Shown here one piece after another: positions 52,765 through 60,836 of a stretch of DNA of 64,000 nucleotides. The stretch is from Thermodesulfobium acidiphilum (GTDB lineage Bacteria > Thermodesulfobiota > Thermodesulfobiia > Thermodesulfobiales > Thermodesulfobiaceae). Within the stretch, counting starts at the first letter, position 1; every line of letters begins with the position of its first letter. Position numbers and translations under genes: made by a program. Under the pieces are notes generated by a model. It did no database searches. It saw nothing but the letters and a program-made list of their open reading frames with translations, and was not told where the DNA came from. The stretch is taken from NCBI RefSeq assembly GCF_003057965.1, contig NZ_CP020921.1, positions 1,313,001 through 1,377,000 of the forward strand, written 5' to 3'.

Positions 52765-54852
52765 TTGATTATTGTGTTAGTTTTTTTGTTTTTTGCTTTT
52801 TTTTATTCAGATTTGGCAGAAATTGGATTTTGTGATGACTCTTCTCAGTTTCAGGAGATTGTAGTCTACGGTAACAAGGAAAAAGAGAAAAATGCAGATG
52901 TGGTAAACGTATTCAAAGTAAACCCCGCTATGAGTTTTTCTATTACTGATTACCTCAAGGATATGGCAGGGGTAGAGATCTCAGAAAAATCACTTGTAGG
53001 AGACACGGGCGATGTGGTTAAGATCAGAGGTTTTGGGAATAGCAGATTGAAAGTATTCGAGAATGGAAGAGATATCAATGCCACAGGCGTTTATGGCGGC
53101 TTTTATGTGGACTGGAGCACCATACCGCCAATAAACGTTGACTCTATTAAGGTTATAAAAAGCGGCGTAGACGCTAAACTTGGAGTTTTAGGCGGCGCAA
53201 TAGAGATTAAGAATAGAGTCCCGACTGGCACGCCAATAACAGAATTTTTTGGTTCATATGGGACTAGGGATACTCAAAATTACAGGTTTTATTTTGAAAA
53301 CAAGATAAAGGATATACCCTTTAATATATCTATCGATCATCTCTCTTCTGACCCATTTTTACGAAACAATGATTTTCTATCAAACTCGTTTAACTTTTCC
53401 ACGGTCATTCCAAACGTTTTCGATGGTAAAATCAATGTCTCAGCTTATTATACAAAAGTAAAAAGAGGCCTTATAGTAAATAATAGAAAATCAAATGATC
53501 CTCAAAGCCCACTGTGGAATGTACCCATTGATCCATCATATCCCACATCACTTGGAGAATTTATGCCTCCTGGCGGAGGACCTACAAGAACGCCTGTAAT
53601 GGGTGCGTACTGGCAAAAGGAAAAAACTCTTCTGGATCTGTCGTATGAACGAAAAATATTTGGATGGAATGCGAAGATTGCAGGCTTTACAAATAGGGAA
53701 GAAAGATACGAGGTAAATCCTGGGCTTCTTATAAGAGATCTAAAGCCTGATAAGACCGATGGATTCTATATGGATTTTAGCAAGGATTTTTCAAAGCACC
53801 ACGTGAGATTTGGCTATTACTTTAAAAATCAAGGCTCAGGGGACACATTTATAATTTATGAAAAAACAAACCCTCCCACTTACAATCAAAATAGCCCATC
53901 GAGCCAGAAGATAATTTACAATTCAGCATATCTTGATGACAGATTTAAGATATCAAAGAGATCATCTCTTTATATGGGCGTAAGATACGATAGCTTTCAC
54001 GCAGAGGGAGCACCCATATTGCAGGATGGAAGAGGAACTTATGTTCAGGGTATATCTCTAACTGGCGATGCGATCACCCCAAGAATAAGCTTAGACTACG
54101 AGCTAACTAAAAACGATACTGCAACTCTTTCAGTATTCAAATCTGCAAGGATGCCTACCAACCCTGAATACTATTGGTGGATCACAGGTTATAGCGGAGC
54201 AAAGCTCGCAAATGGTGCACCCGCTCCCGGTTATAGGCCAGTAAACTATCTTTTAAAGCCAGAAAAGGAGGACGCAGTAGAACTTAGCATTAAAGGAAAA
54301 AGGCTCGGAGTTGACTACTCTATTAATGGCTATTATTATTCTATTCACGACTATATTATGTTTAGAATTGATCCAAATCCTACAAACAGAGTGGCTTACA
54401 ACGTAGATGAAGTAAATATATATGGAGCTGAAACAACGCTTAAAAAGAGAATAAAGGGCATTGATACGGTACTAACTTATACTTATCAGAAAAGCACAAA
54501 GGTTAACGACGCGCTTGACACCCAGCATCTGTTAAACGGTTTGGACTATTTTCCAAGAAGCATGGCGAATCTGACCTTTCAGAAAAAGTTTGATAACGGC
54601 TTGATTTTAGATTTTGACAATCACTACGTATCAAAGCAAAATTTGCTCTATGCACCAAATAGCAGTAAGCTTGAGCTTGTTTCGATAAAGCCATATTATA
54701 CTGCAGACCTTGGGATATCATACCTTGTACCAAAACACGACCTGAGGATGGATCTGATGATCTATGACATTTTTAATAAAAAGTATCAAGAGGTATTTGG
54801 GTATCCCATGCCAGGAAGAAGCGTATTTGGGTCTCTCACTCTAACTTTTTAA
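52765..54852 (+). CDS. TonB-dependent outer membrane receptor
   Basis: A TonB-dependent receptor of about 695 residues that should import a metal chelate or cofactor. A TonB box (EIVVYGNKE) is followed by the plug domain (DYLKDMAGVEISEKSLVG, VKIRGFGNSRLKVFENGRDI, IKVIKSGVDAKLGVLGGA). A beta-barrel follows and ends in GSLTLTF with terminal Phe. The start is uncertain. TTG 52765 follows GGGAGG and parallels copies A and C of the leader hairpin. An in-frame ATG at 52732 lies inside the hairpin and would add 11 residues with basic K and R, favouring a better signal peptide. The ligand is not known. Confidence 0.92.
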   Translation: MIIVLVFLFFAFFYSDLAEIGFCDDSSQFQEIVVYGNKEKEKNADVVNVFKVNPAMSFSITDYLKDMAGVEISEKSLVGDTGDVVKIRGFGNSRLKVFENGRDINATGVYGGFYVDWSTIPPINVDSIKVIKSGVDAKLGVLGGAIEIKNRVPTGTPITEFFGSYGTRDTQNYRFYFENKIKDIPFNISIDHLSSDPFLRNNDFLSNSFNFSTVIPNVFDGKINVSAYYTKVKRGLIVNNRKSNDPQSPLWNVPIDPSYPTSLGEFMPPGGGPTRTPVMGAYWQKEKTLLDLSYERKIFGWNAKIAGFTNREERYEVNPGLLIRDLKPDKTDGFYMDFSKDFSKHHVRFGYYFKNQGSGDTFIIYEKTNPPTYNQNSPSSQKIIYNSAYLDDRFKISKRSSLYMGVRYDSFHAEGAPILQDGRGTYVQGISLTGDAITPRISLDYELTKNDTATLSVFKSARMPTNPEYYWWITGYSGAKLANGAPAPGYRPVNYLLKPEKEDAVELSIKGKRLGVDYSINGYYYSIHDYIMFRIDPNPTNRVAYNVDEVNIYGAETTLKKRIKGIDTVLTYTYQKSTKVNDALDTQHLLNGLDYFPRSMANLTFQKKFDNGLILDFDNHYVSKQNLLYAPNSSKLELVSIKPYYTADLGISYLVPKHDLRMDLMIYDIFNKKYQEVFGYPMPGRSVFGSLTLTF

Positions 54853-54863
54853 CCACATAAAAG

Positions 54864-54895
54864 CCCCCAACATAAAAAATTGGTTGGGGGTTTTT
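54864..54895. terminator. Bidirectional terminator between TonB receptor and BASS symporter
   Basis: CCCCCAAC pairs with GTTGGGGG (54864-54871, 54883-54890), extended by A-T pairs on both sides, and is followed by TTTTT. On the minus strand the structure is followed by CTTTTATG. It ends both convergent genes. Confidence 0.92.
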
Positions 54896-54898
54896 ATC

Positions 54899-55837
54899 TT
54901 AGTATTTTGTGTTTTTATCTCTTGCACCCCAGTATCCTGCAAGAGTAGAACCTGAGAGGTTGTGCCACACACTAAATATTGCACCAGGTAGTGCTGCTAC
55001 AGGATTTAGATGTGCAATTGCAAGAGCGACAGCGAGAGCTGAGTTTTCCATACCCACCTCAAAAGCAATGGCCTTCGCTTTGTAGTGAGGCATTCTGGCT
55101 CCTCTTGCTATCCAATATCCAAGACTAAGACCGAGTGAGTTATGCAGAATTACTGCAACAAAAGCTATCAGTGCTACTGTTGCTAGTTTTGCAGCACTTA
55201 AACCTACAACAATAGCTATTATAGCTATTATGCTGACTACTGAAATGACAGGGATTATTGTGATTATTTTTTTAATAAAGTTAGGTATAGTCATTCTAAG
55301 CATTATTCCAATTGCAATAGGCAAAAGTACTATCTTTAAAATATCAATAAAAAGACCACCTGGATCTATAGGGATAAATTTGCCTGCAAGGAATAAAAAA
55401 ATAATTGGAGTAAGAAGTGGAGCTAAAAATGTATTTACGCTTGACACTGTAACAGAAAGTGCTGTATCGCCTTTAGAAAGAAATGTCATTACGTTTGACG
55501 CTGTGCCGCTTGGGCAGCATCCTACAAGAATCAAGCCAGCAGCGAGTTCGGGAGGAAGTCTAAGAAGCAGCGCAACAGAAAGCGCAACGCCAGGCATCAC
55601 AAAGTATCTAATTAAAACGCCTAATAATATATCAAGAGGTCTGGTAAGAACTAATTTAAAGTCATCCAGAGTCAGAGTTAGTCCCATACCAAGCATTATT
55701 ATCCCCAAAAGCCATGGAATCCAGGAACCATAAGGCTTAAAAGGTTCAGGAAATAAAAACGCAACAACAGCAAAAATTACAACCCACAATGGAAATAGCT
55801 TTGTGATCCAATTGGAAACCCTTTCAAAAAATTCCAT
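54899..55837 (-). CDS. Bile acid:sodium symporter (BASS) family transporter
   Basis: A 312-residue membrane protein with about ten hydrophobic segments. Family motifs are GMGLTLTLDDFKLVLTRPLD, VGCCPSGTASNVMTFLSKGD and EVGMENSALAVALAIAHLN. Bacterial members move organic anions or keto acids with sodium. It stands alone between two terminators or gaps, so the substrate cannot be inferred from context. Confidence 0.94.
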   Translation of the reverse strand: MEFFERVSNWITKLFPLWVVIFAVVAFLFPEPFKPYGSWIPWLLGIIMLGMGLTLTLDDFKLVLTRPLDILLGVLIRYFVMPGVALSVALLLRLPPELAAGLILVGCCPSGTASNVMTFLSKGDTALSVTVSSVNTFLAPLLTPIIFLFLAGKFIPIDPGGLFIDILKIVLLPIAIGIMLRMTIPNFIKKIITIIPVISVVSIIAIIAIVVGLSAAKLATVALIAFVAVILHNSLGLSLGYWIARGARMPHYKAKAIAFEVGMENSALAVALAIAHLNPVAALPGAIFSVWHNLSGSTLAGYWGARDKNTKY

Positions 55838-55999
55838 TTACCCTCCTTAGTTTGTCAGATAATATGATAAAAAAAATATAATATTTAGTATAAATTATTT
55901 TATAATATTTTTCTATGTTGAAAAGTTTACTTTTACAAAATCTTTATTATAAAATGCAATTATTAATAGGGACGAGAGTAAAGTAAATTTAAATTATTA

Positions 56000-56410
56000 T
56001 TATAATTCTTTATACTCCACATAAGGCTTTATGTCCAAAATAGGCGTGCCATCTAACATATCAAGCCTTTTAACTTTTATTATATTTTCTGATTTATCCA
56101 GGACCTCAAGAACAGAAAGTCCTATTGGGTTTGGCCTGTATGGTGAACATATACTGAATACTCCCATTTTTATACCTATATGAGGTGGAGATTGAATAAG
56201 TTTTTCTTGAGAAAAAGGAGGAGATTTGTGAAAACAAAAAATTACACATATCTTATCTTTTGGCTTTATATCCCTAATTCCATCTTTATACTCAGGTAAG
56301 ATAACCAGCTCTCCTTCAATATCAGAAACGCTCCAATGTCTGGGAACGCTAACAGAGCTATTTTTTACATAGCCAATTGGCACAAAGTTGCATTCAATTT
56401 TATTTTTCAT
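56000..56410 (-). CDS. TrmO/TsaA-family tRNA methyltransferase-like protein
   Basis: A 136-residue protein of the TrmO (UPF0066, VirR/TsaA) family, in which E. coli TrmO adds the N6-methyl group to t6A37 of tRNA-Thr with SAM. It has FVPIGYVKNSS, IFCFHKSPPF, and FSICSPYRPNPIGLSVLEV (the SPxRPNPI core), then DMLDGTPILDIKPYV. It lacks the C-terminal domain of E. coli TrmO, as do archaeal and many anaerobe homologues. It follows tonB with 56 bases between, and is probably co-transcribed with exbB-exbD-tonB; the reason is unknown. Confidence 0.88.
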   Translation of the reverse strand: MKNKIECNFVPIGYVKNSSVSVPRHWSVSDIEGELVILPEYKDGIRDIKPKDKICVIFCFHKSPPFSQEKLIQSPPHIGIKMGVFSICSPYRPNPIGLSVLEVLDKSENIIKVKRLDMLDGTPILDIKPYVEYKEL

Positions 56411-56466
56411 ATTTTTCTCCTTTTTTATATATTTTGGAACTATACTCCTCCTTTGTAAATCATTAA

Positions 56467-57144
56467 CTAATCTTCTAACACAAATCTAATAGGTAAAATT
56501 GCCCTTGATTTAACAAATGCTCCGTTTTCTATAGCCGCCCTAAAAGTTGATTGTTTTACAGCATTTATTGCAGCCTGAGCAAAATCATCATTTGTGCTAT
56601 TTAGCACCCTAACACTTATAAGTCGACCATTTTCGTCAATTAATAACTCTAATACTACTTTACCTTCGATTCCCAGTCTTTTTTCTCTTAGGGGATATTC
56701 AGGAATTACCCTCTTTATAAATTTTGGACCATCTGATGAATCAAATGTTTTCGAATATATCTTATTGTTGCTTTCTCTTGGAGAGCCATCCTTAATCCCT
56801 CTATCCATTTTTTCATTGTTTGAAAAGCCAGTGTTAACTTGACGTGAAATATCTACAGCCGAAATTTGAGAGGTAACTAAATTATTTATATTTACAGCTT
56901 GTGTACTATTAGAAACCTTTTGAAGATTTGGCTCGGTTACATTTTTCTCTAAAGTTTTGCTGCTATTATCTTTACTACTTTTTTTATTTACAGCTTTTTG
57001 ATTTTCTTGAAGAGAATTTAGACTCATAATAAATATCGGTTCACTCTTTATAACGTTAGTAGCTCCCACTAGAAAAACAGTGCCAAAGAGTAATAAGTGA
57101 AATACTATGGAAAAAACAAAACTAAGAGAAAGTCTTCTGTTCAA
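56467..57144 (-). CDS. tonB: TonB energy-transducing protein
   Basis: A 225-residue TonB. It has an N-terminal membrane helix (LSFVFSIVFHLLLFGTVFLV), a polar, Asn/Ser/Lys-rich middle instead of the classic Pro-rich spacer, and a C-terminal domain with YPLREKRLGIEGKVVLELLI, DENGRLISVRVLNST and ILPIRFVLED. It brings proton motive force from ExbBD to the outer-membrane receptor. It overlaps exbD by four bases. Confidence 0.94.
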   Translation of the reverse strand: MNRRLSLSFVFSIVFHLLLFGTVFLVGATNVIKSEPIFIMSLNSLQENQKAVNKKSSKDNSSKTLEKNVTEPNLQKVSNSTQAVNINNLVTSQISAVDISRQVNTGFSNNEKMDRGIKDGSPRESNNKIYSKTFDSSDGPKFIKRVIPEYPLREKRLGIEGKVVLELLIDENGRLISVRVLNSTNDDFAQAAINAVKQSTFRAAIENGAFVKSRAILPIRFVLED

Positions 57145-57551
57145 ATCCTTTCGTCCTTAAGCGTTTCTATGTTGTATCTTTCTATCCCAGCAGCCCTACA
57201 CGCATCAATAGCCTTTACAACATAGCCAAACTGAGTATTTTTGTCAGCACGAATTTTTATTATTATATTTGGGTTATTTGCCTTAAGAGTTCTTAGCGTT
57301 TCAGTAATCAATTTTGGGTCAGTTTTATCTTCATTTATAAACATCGTCCCATCACTTTTTATGGTAAGCGGGATATCCTTAAGCTCTTCCTTTATAACTG
57401 CAGTCTTAGCCTGTGGCAAATCAATCGGGATGGCCCCCTGGGCTATCAGGGTAGCAGTAACCAAGAATATTATAAGTATGACCAAAACCACATCTACCAA
57501 TGGGACAACGTTTATTTCTGCTATTTCGTCGTCATGATTTGGGTTGTGCAT
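57141..57551 (-). CDS. exbD: ExbD/TolR-family biopolymer transport protein
   Basis: A 136-residue ExbD. It has one N-terminal membrane helix with the functional Asp in INVVPLVDVVLVILIIFLV and a periplasmic domain (IPIDLPQAKTAV, then IIIKIRADKNTQFGYVVKAID). It overlaps exbB by 20 bases and tonB by four, so all three are coupled. Confidence 0.95.
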   Translation of the reverse strand: MHNPNHDDEIAEINVVPLVDVVLVILIIFLVTATLIAQGAIPIDLPQAKTAVIKEELKDIPLTIKSDGTMFINEDKTDPKLITETLRTLKANNPNIIIKIRADKNTQFGYVVKAIDACRAAGIERYNIETLKDERI

Positions 57552-57987
57552 TATTTATATGCTCCTCATATGCATAGCTCAAATCTCTTGCTTTTCTAAC
57601 AAAATAGTTGTATGCAATTACACATGGCACAGCAACAAATAGCCCCAGTGCAGTAGAGCTAAGCGCCTCTGCAATGCCATTCATCACCACTCTTACTCCA
57701 AAATCTTGCGAAATGGCAAGATCGTGAAATGCCTTCATAATTCCAAGAACTGTGCCAAATAGACCGATAAAAGGTGCATTACTGCCAACAGTTGCAAAAA
57801 AACCAAGCCTTTTGTTAAGAATCGATCTTAGATCAGAAGGAGTATAACTAAAGAGTTCCTTTTCAATTTTTCGCATAAAAAATATTTTTTCGAAAATAAA
57901 AGCAACAGATATAACGCTTAAAATTATTAAGAGCACTAAAACAGGATCCCCACCTACCATTGCAAGATTTAATATTAACTTTGCCAT
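57532..57987 (-). CDS. exbB: ExbB/TolQ-family proton channel protein
   Basis: A 151-residue ExbB with three membrane helices. The family core is TVGSNAPFIGLFGTVLGIMK followed by AEALSSTALGLFVAVPCVIAYN. I chose ATG 57987, four bases after AGGAGG, since the frame is open to 58026 but the extra residues come from the leader element. It opens the exbB-exbD-tonB-trmO operon behind hairpin copy C. Confidence 0.94.
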   Translation of the reverse strand: MAKLILNLAMVGGDPVLVLLIILSVISVAFIFEKIFFMRKIEKELFSYTPSDLRSILNKRLGFFATVGSNAPFIGLFGTVLGIMKAFHDLAISQDFGVRVVMNGIAEALSSTALGLFVAVPCVIAYNYFVRKARDLSYAYEEHINNAQPKS

Positions 57988-58005
57988 AATTCCTCCTAAA
58001 AAAAT

Positions 58006-58050
58006 AAGCCATAGAAAGATGTGCAATTTTTACACAAACCTTCATGGCTT
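58006..58050 (-). promoter_or_regulatory. Repeated leader hairpin, copy C, before exbB-exbD-tonB
   Basis: On the minus strand AAGCCATGAAGG pairs with CTTTCTATGGCTT as a 12-pair stem with one bulged U. The inner segment TGTGT...GCACA (58020-58036) can form a second hairpin, as in copy A but with the arms swapped. ATTTTTTT (8 bases) separates the stem from AGGAGG. Confidence 0.78.
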
Positions 58051-58073
58051 TATCCTAATACTTTAATTTTATA

Positions 58074-58101
58074 ATTTTAACAAATTCGATCTAAAAGTCA
58101 A
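58074..58101 (-). promoter_or_regulatory. Candidate promoter of exbB-exbD-tonB
   Basis: On the minus strand TTGACT (58096-58101) and TAAAAT (58074-58079) are separated by 16 bases. Transcription would begin near 58067, so hairpin copy C would start about 15 bases into the leader. Confidence 0.6.
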
Positions 58102-58189
58102 ACTATTTTTCCTGAACTTCTGCGTTGATTATCAATTAAAGGCTTTATATGTTATTATATTATTATTCTAAAGAGTATTGGGAGCAAAT

Positions 58190-58867
58190 ATGAGAAAGTT
58201 ATTATATATCCTTTTTGCTTTTTTATTTTTTGCAATTTTAGGTACAAATTCTGCTTTTGCAAATATAGAACTAATTGGGCCAGGTAAGCCAAACCCTCCT
58301 GGAGATTATATTTCAAATCTAAATCCTGTTTTGATCTGGAGTTCAGATAAAGATAGTTCGTATTTTAAAGTTGCTATATATCTAGAAGATAACAACTCTT
58401 TAGCACCAAAAATTGTTAGAGAATGGCTCTTTATAAAGGGTACTTCTATCAGAGTTCCAGATGGTGTTTTGTCGCCAAATAACACATACTTTTGGACAGT
58501 TACTGATATGCAAAACTCTACCACTAATAATTACCTGTATTTCACCACTGTAAATCCAATAATAGTTAAAATTCTCGAACCAGGATCTGAAACATTTCCA
58601 GGATTTTTTGTCAACCCAGATGACTTAAAATTTATCTGGAGATCTGAAAACGCAGATAAAATAAATTTGATAGTCTTAAGAATTGAAAAAGAAGGAAAAA
58701 CTACTATATTATCAAAGGAATTTAACTCAAAAGAAAATGAATTTGACGTTTCTAGTAATCCTGATATTAAAAAGCTTTTTACCAGTGGTGATTATGAATA
58801 TTACATTGTTGCCACATCAGGAAGTAATACAAAGGTAACATCAAGCAAGTTTTTTAGGATAAAATAA
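58190..58867 (+). CDS. Secreted protein with two Ig-like/FN3-like domains
   Basis: A 225-residue exported protein that I do not recognise by name. The signal peptide is residues 1-24 (RKLLYILFAFLFFAILG ending SAFA). Two repeats look like fibronectin-III or Ig-like beta domains: LNPVLIWSSDKDSSYFKVAI ... NNTYFWTVTD, and DDLKFIWRSENADKINLIVL ... DYEYYIVATSG. ATG 58190 is chosen over an upstream TTG because GGGAG precedes it. It is divergent from exbB with 150 bases between, then 36 bases ahead of ahbB. Confidence 0.65.
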   Translation: MRKLLYILFAFLFFAILGTNSAFANIELIGPGKPNPPGDYISNLNPVLIWSSDKDSSYFKVAIYLEDNNSLAPKIVREWLFIKGTSIRVPDGVLSPNNTYFWTVTDMQNSTTNNYLYFTTVNPIIVKILEPGSETFPGFFVNPDDLKFIWRSENADKINLIVLRIEKEGKTTILSKEFNSKENEFDVSSNPDIKKLFTSGDYEYYIVATSGSNTKVTSSKFFRIK

Positions 58868-58903
58868 CTATTTAAACTATTGGATCTTTCAGGAGAGTTG
58901 GTA

Positions 58904-59407
58904 ATGGACAAAGAAAATAAATTAAAGATAGACGATTTAGATATAAAACTTATAAAGCTTTTACAAGAAGATATTCCTTTAGTAGAAAGGCCTTTTTTAG
59001 AAATATCAAAGAAATTAAACATAACTGAAAAAGAAGTTATTTCCTGGGTCAAAAAGTCATTAAATAGTGGTCTGATGAGAAGATTTGGGGCAAGAATTAG
59101 CCATAGAAAGATAGGAATAAATGCGAACCCAATGATAGCATGGAAAATTCCAGAATCAAGAGTAGAAGAATGTGGTAATATCCTTGCAAAAAATCCAGAT
59201 GTAACTCACTGCTATGAAAGGGCTACCTCAGATGAATGGCCATACAACATTTATACAATGATACATTGCAAAAGCAAGTCAGAAGCTGACAAAATTGCAA
59301 AAAGTCTATCAGATCAAATAAAAATAACTGATTATATCTTATTGTACAGCATAAGGGAGTTGAAAAAGACCCATATGGCTTATTTTACCGACAAAAAGGG
59401 TAAATAA
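58904..59407 (+). CDS. ahbB: Siroheme decarboxylase subunit (AhbB-like, Lrp/AsnC fold)
   Basis: AhbA and AhbB form siroheme decarboxylase, which makes didecarboxysiroheme in the siroheme-dependent haem pathway of sulfate reducers and archaea. The 167-residue product has an Lrp-type helix-turn-helix start (LDIKLIKLLQEDIPLVERPF, EISKKLNITEKEVI, LMRRFGARISHRK) and the conserved HCYERATSDEWPYNIYTMIH. The His, Arg and Tyr residues there are those expected in the active site. I chose ATG 58904 with GGAGAG six bases upstream. The partner ahbA is not in this window. Position next to hemL supports a haem role over transcription regulation. Confidence 0.88.
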   Translation: MDKENKLKIDDLDIKLIKLLQEDIPLVERPFLEISKKLNITEKEVISWVKKSLNSGLMRRFGARISHRKIGINANPMIAWKIPESRVEECGNILAKNPDVTHCYERATSDEWPYNIYTMIHCKSKSEADKIAKSLSDQIKITDYILLYSIRELKKTHMAYFTDKKGK

Positions 59408-59422
59408 AAGGGAGTGAAAAAT

Positions 59423-60706
59423 TTGTTTTTTAAAAAATCAAAAGAACTTTATGACGAGGCAAGAAAGTATATACCTGGTGGAGTAAACTCACCAGTCAGG
59501 GCTTTAAAAGCTGTGGGCTGTAATCCTGCTTTTATAAAAAGTGGCAAAAAAGCTTATTTATTTGACGAGGATTCAAACAAATATATAGACTATGTTTGCT
59601 CCTGGGGCCCACTTATCTTTGGTCATGCAAATAAGAAAATTATAAAATCTGTTGAAGAAGCTTTGTATCACGGCTTTACTTACGGTGCTCCTACAAAAGT
59701 TGAAGTTGAGTTAGCTAAATTGATAACAAAGTGTGTCCCTAGCATAGAAAAAGTAAGATTGGTATCCTCAGGCACAGAAGCTACAATGACTGCTATCAGG
59801 TTAGCAAGGGCTTATACAAAAAGAGATAAGATAATTAAATTCAAAGGTTGTTACCACGGTCACGCTGATAGCTTCCTTGTTCAGATGGGATCAGGAGGCC
59901 TTACTTTCTCTATTCCTACTTCACCAGGTGTCCTTGAAGATGTAGCAAAAAATACCCTGCTAGCAAACTACAACAATAAAGAAGATGTAAAAAACATTTT
60001 TAACACCTTTAAGGACCAAATCAGTGCAGTAATAGTAGAACCAGTAGCAGGAAATATGGGCATAGTAAAGCCAGAAGATGGCTTTCTTAACTTTTTAGCC
60101 GAAATTACGCGCGAAAATGGATCACTTTTAATATTTGATGAAGTTATTACAGGCTTTAGATTAGGGCTTGCTGGCGCTCAGGGAATTTATAACATTAAAC
60201 CCGATATCACTACGTTGGGGAAAATAATTGGAGGAGGTTTTCCACTTGCCGCATTTGGTGGAAAAGCTCAAATAATGGATTTGCTCTCACCCGAAGGTCC
60301 AGTTTATCAAGCTGGCACATTATCTGGTAATCCAATAGCCTGTACAGCTGGGATAACAACTATAAAGATGTTACTTGAAGATCCCCCATATGATAAACTT
60401 GAAAAAATTACCAAATATCTTACAGAAGGAATGAAAGACATATTCAAAAAATATTCAATAGACATATACATTTCACAGTGTAGTTCAATGTTTACGCCAT
60501 TTTTCTGTAGTGGAAAAGTTACAGATCTTGATTCGGCAATAAAATCAAACACACAAATGTATTCAAAATTCTTTCAAGGGCTTTTAAATAAAGGTGTATA
60601 TCCTCCAGCATCACAATTTGAAGCATGGTTTGTTTCAACAGCCCATTCACAGAAAGATATTGATGCTACTCTTGAGACAATTGAAAATGTTGCCAAAAAT
60701 TTCTAA
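59423..60706 (+). CDS. hemL: Glutamate-1-semialdehyde 2,1-aminomutase
   Basis: HemL makes 5-aminolevulinate from glutamate-1-semialdehyde, the first tetrapyrrole-committed product of the C5 pathway. The protein is about 427 residues. Visible motifs are YIPGGVNSPVRAL, SSGTEATMTAIRLARAYT, the PLP-binding region FDEVITGFRLG with TLGKIIGGGFPLAAFGG (Lys), and AGTLSGNPIACTAG. TTG 59423 is preferred, seven bases after GGGAG; a GTG at 59414 lies on the Shine-Dalgarno itself. It follows ahbB by 15 bases. Confidence 0.96.
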   Translation: MFFKKSKELYDEARKYIPGGVNSPVRALKAVGCNPAFIKSGKKAYLFDEDSNKYIDYVCSWGPLIFGHANKKIIKSVEEALYHGFTYGAPTKVEVELAKLITKCVPSIEKVRLVSSGTEATMTAIRLARAYTKRDKIIKFKGCYHGHADSFLVQMGSGGLTFSIPTSPGVLEDVAKNTLLANYNNKEDVKNIFNTFKDQISAVIVEPVAGNMGIVKPEDGFLNFLAEITRENGSLLIFDEVITGFRLGLAGAQGIYNIKPDITTLGKIIGGGFPLAAFGGKAQIMDLLSPEGPVYQAGTLSGNPIACTAGITTIKMLLEDPPYDKLEKITKYLTEGMKDIFKKYSIDIYISQCSSMFTPFFCSGKVTDLDSAIKSNTQMYSKFFQGLLNKGVYPPASQFEAWFVSTAHSQKDIDATLETIENVAKNF

Positions 60707-60836
60707 AAATAATTTAATCGTTGGCTTTGTTGTACTCTTTGTATTAAGCGTGCTTATACCTATAATTTCAAAAATACTACTTTTTTTTATAGCATTTCTT
60801 TTAATCTACCAATATTTCTTAAAAAAAAGACAATGA
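60687..60836 (+). CDS. Small two-helix membrane protein
   Basis: A 49-residue frame starting at ATG 60687, inside the end of hemL in another frame, and ending in TGA that overlaps the next ATG as ATGA. It encodes two hydrophobic stretches (LIVGFVVLFVLSVLIPII and ILLFFIAFLLIYQYF) and a basic end (LKKRQ). No strong ribosome binding site is visible. The ATGA junction with the phosphoesterase suggests real coupled translation. Function unknown. Confidence 0.6.
   Translation: MLPKISKNNLIVGFVVLFVLSVLIPIISKILLFFIAFLLIYQYFLKKRQ

Noticed and set aside
57863-58045. 60-residue frame on the minus strand over the exbB start
   Set aside because: It runs in another frame through exbB and includes the leader element; no coding character.
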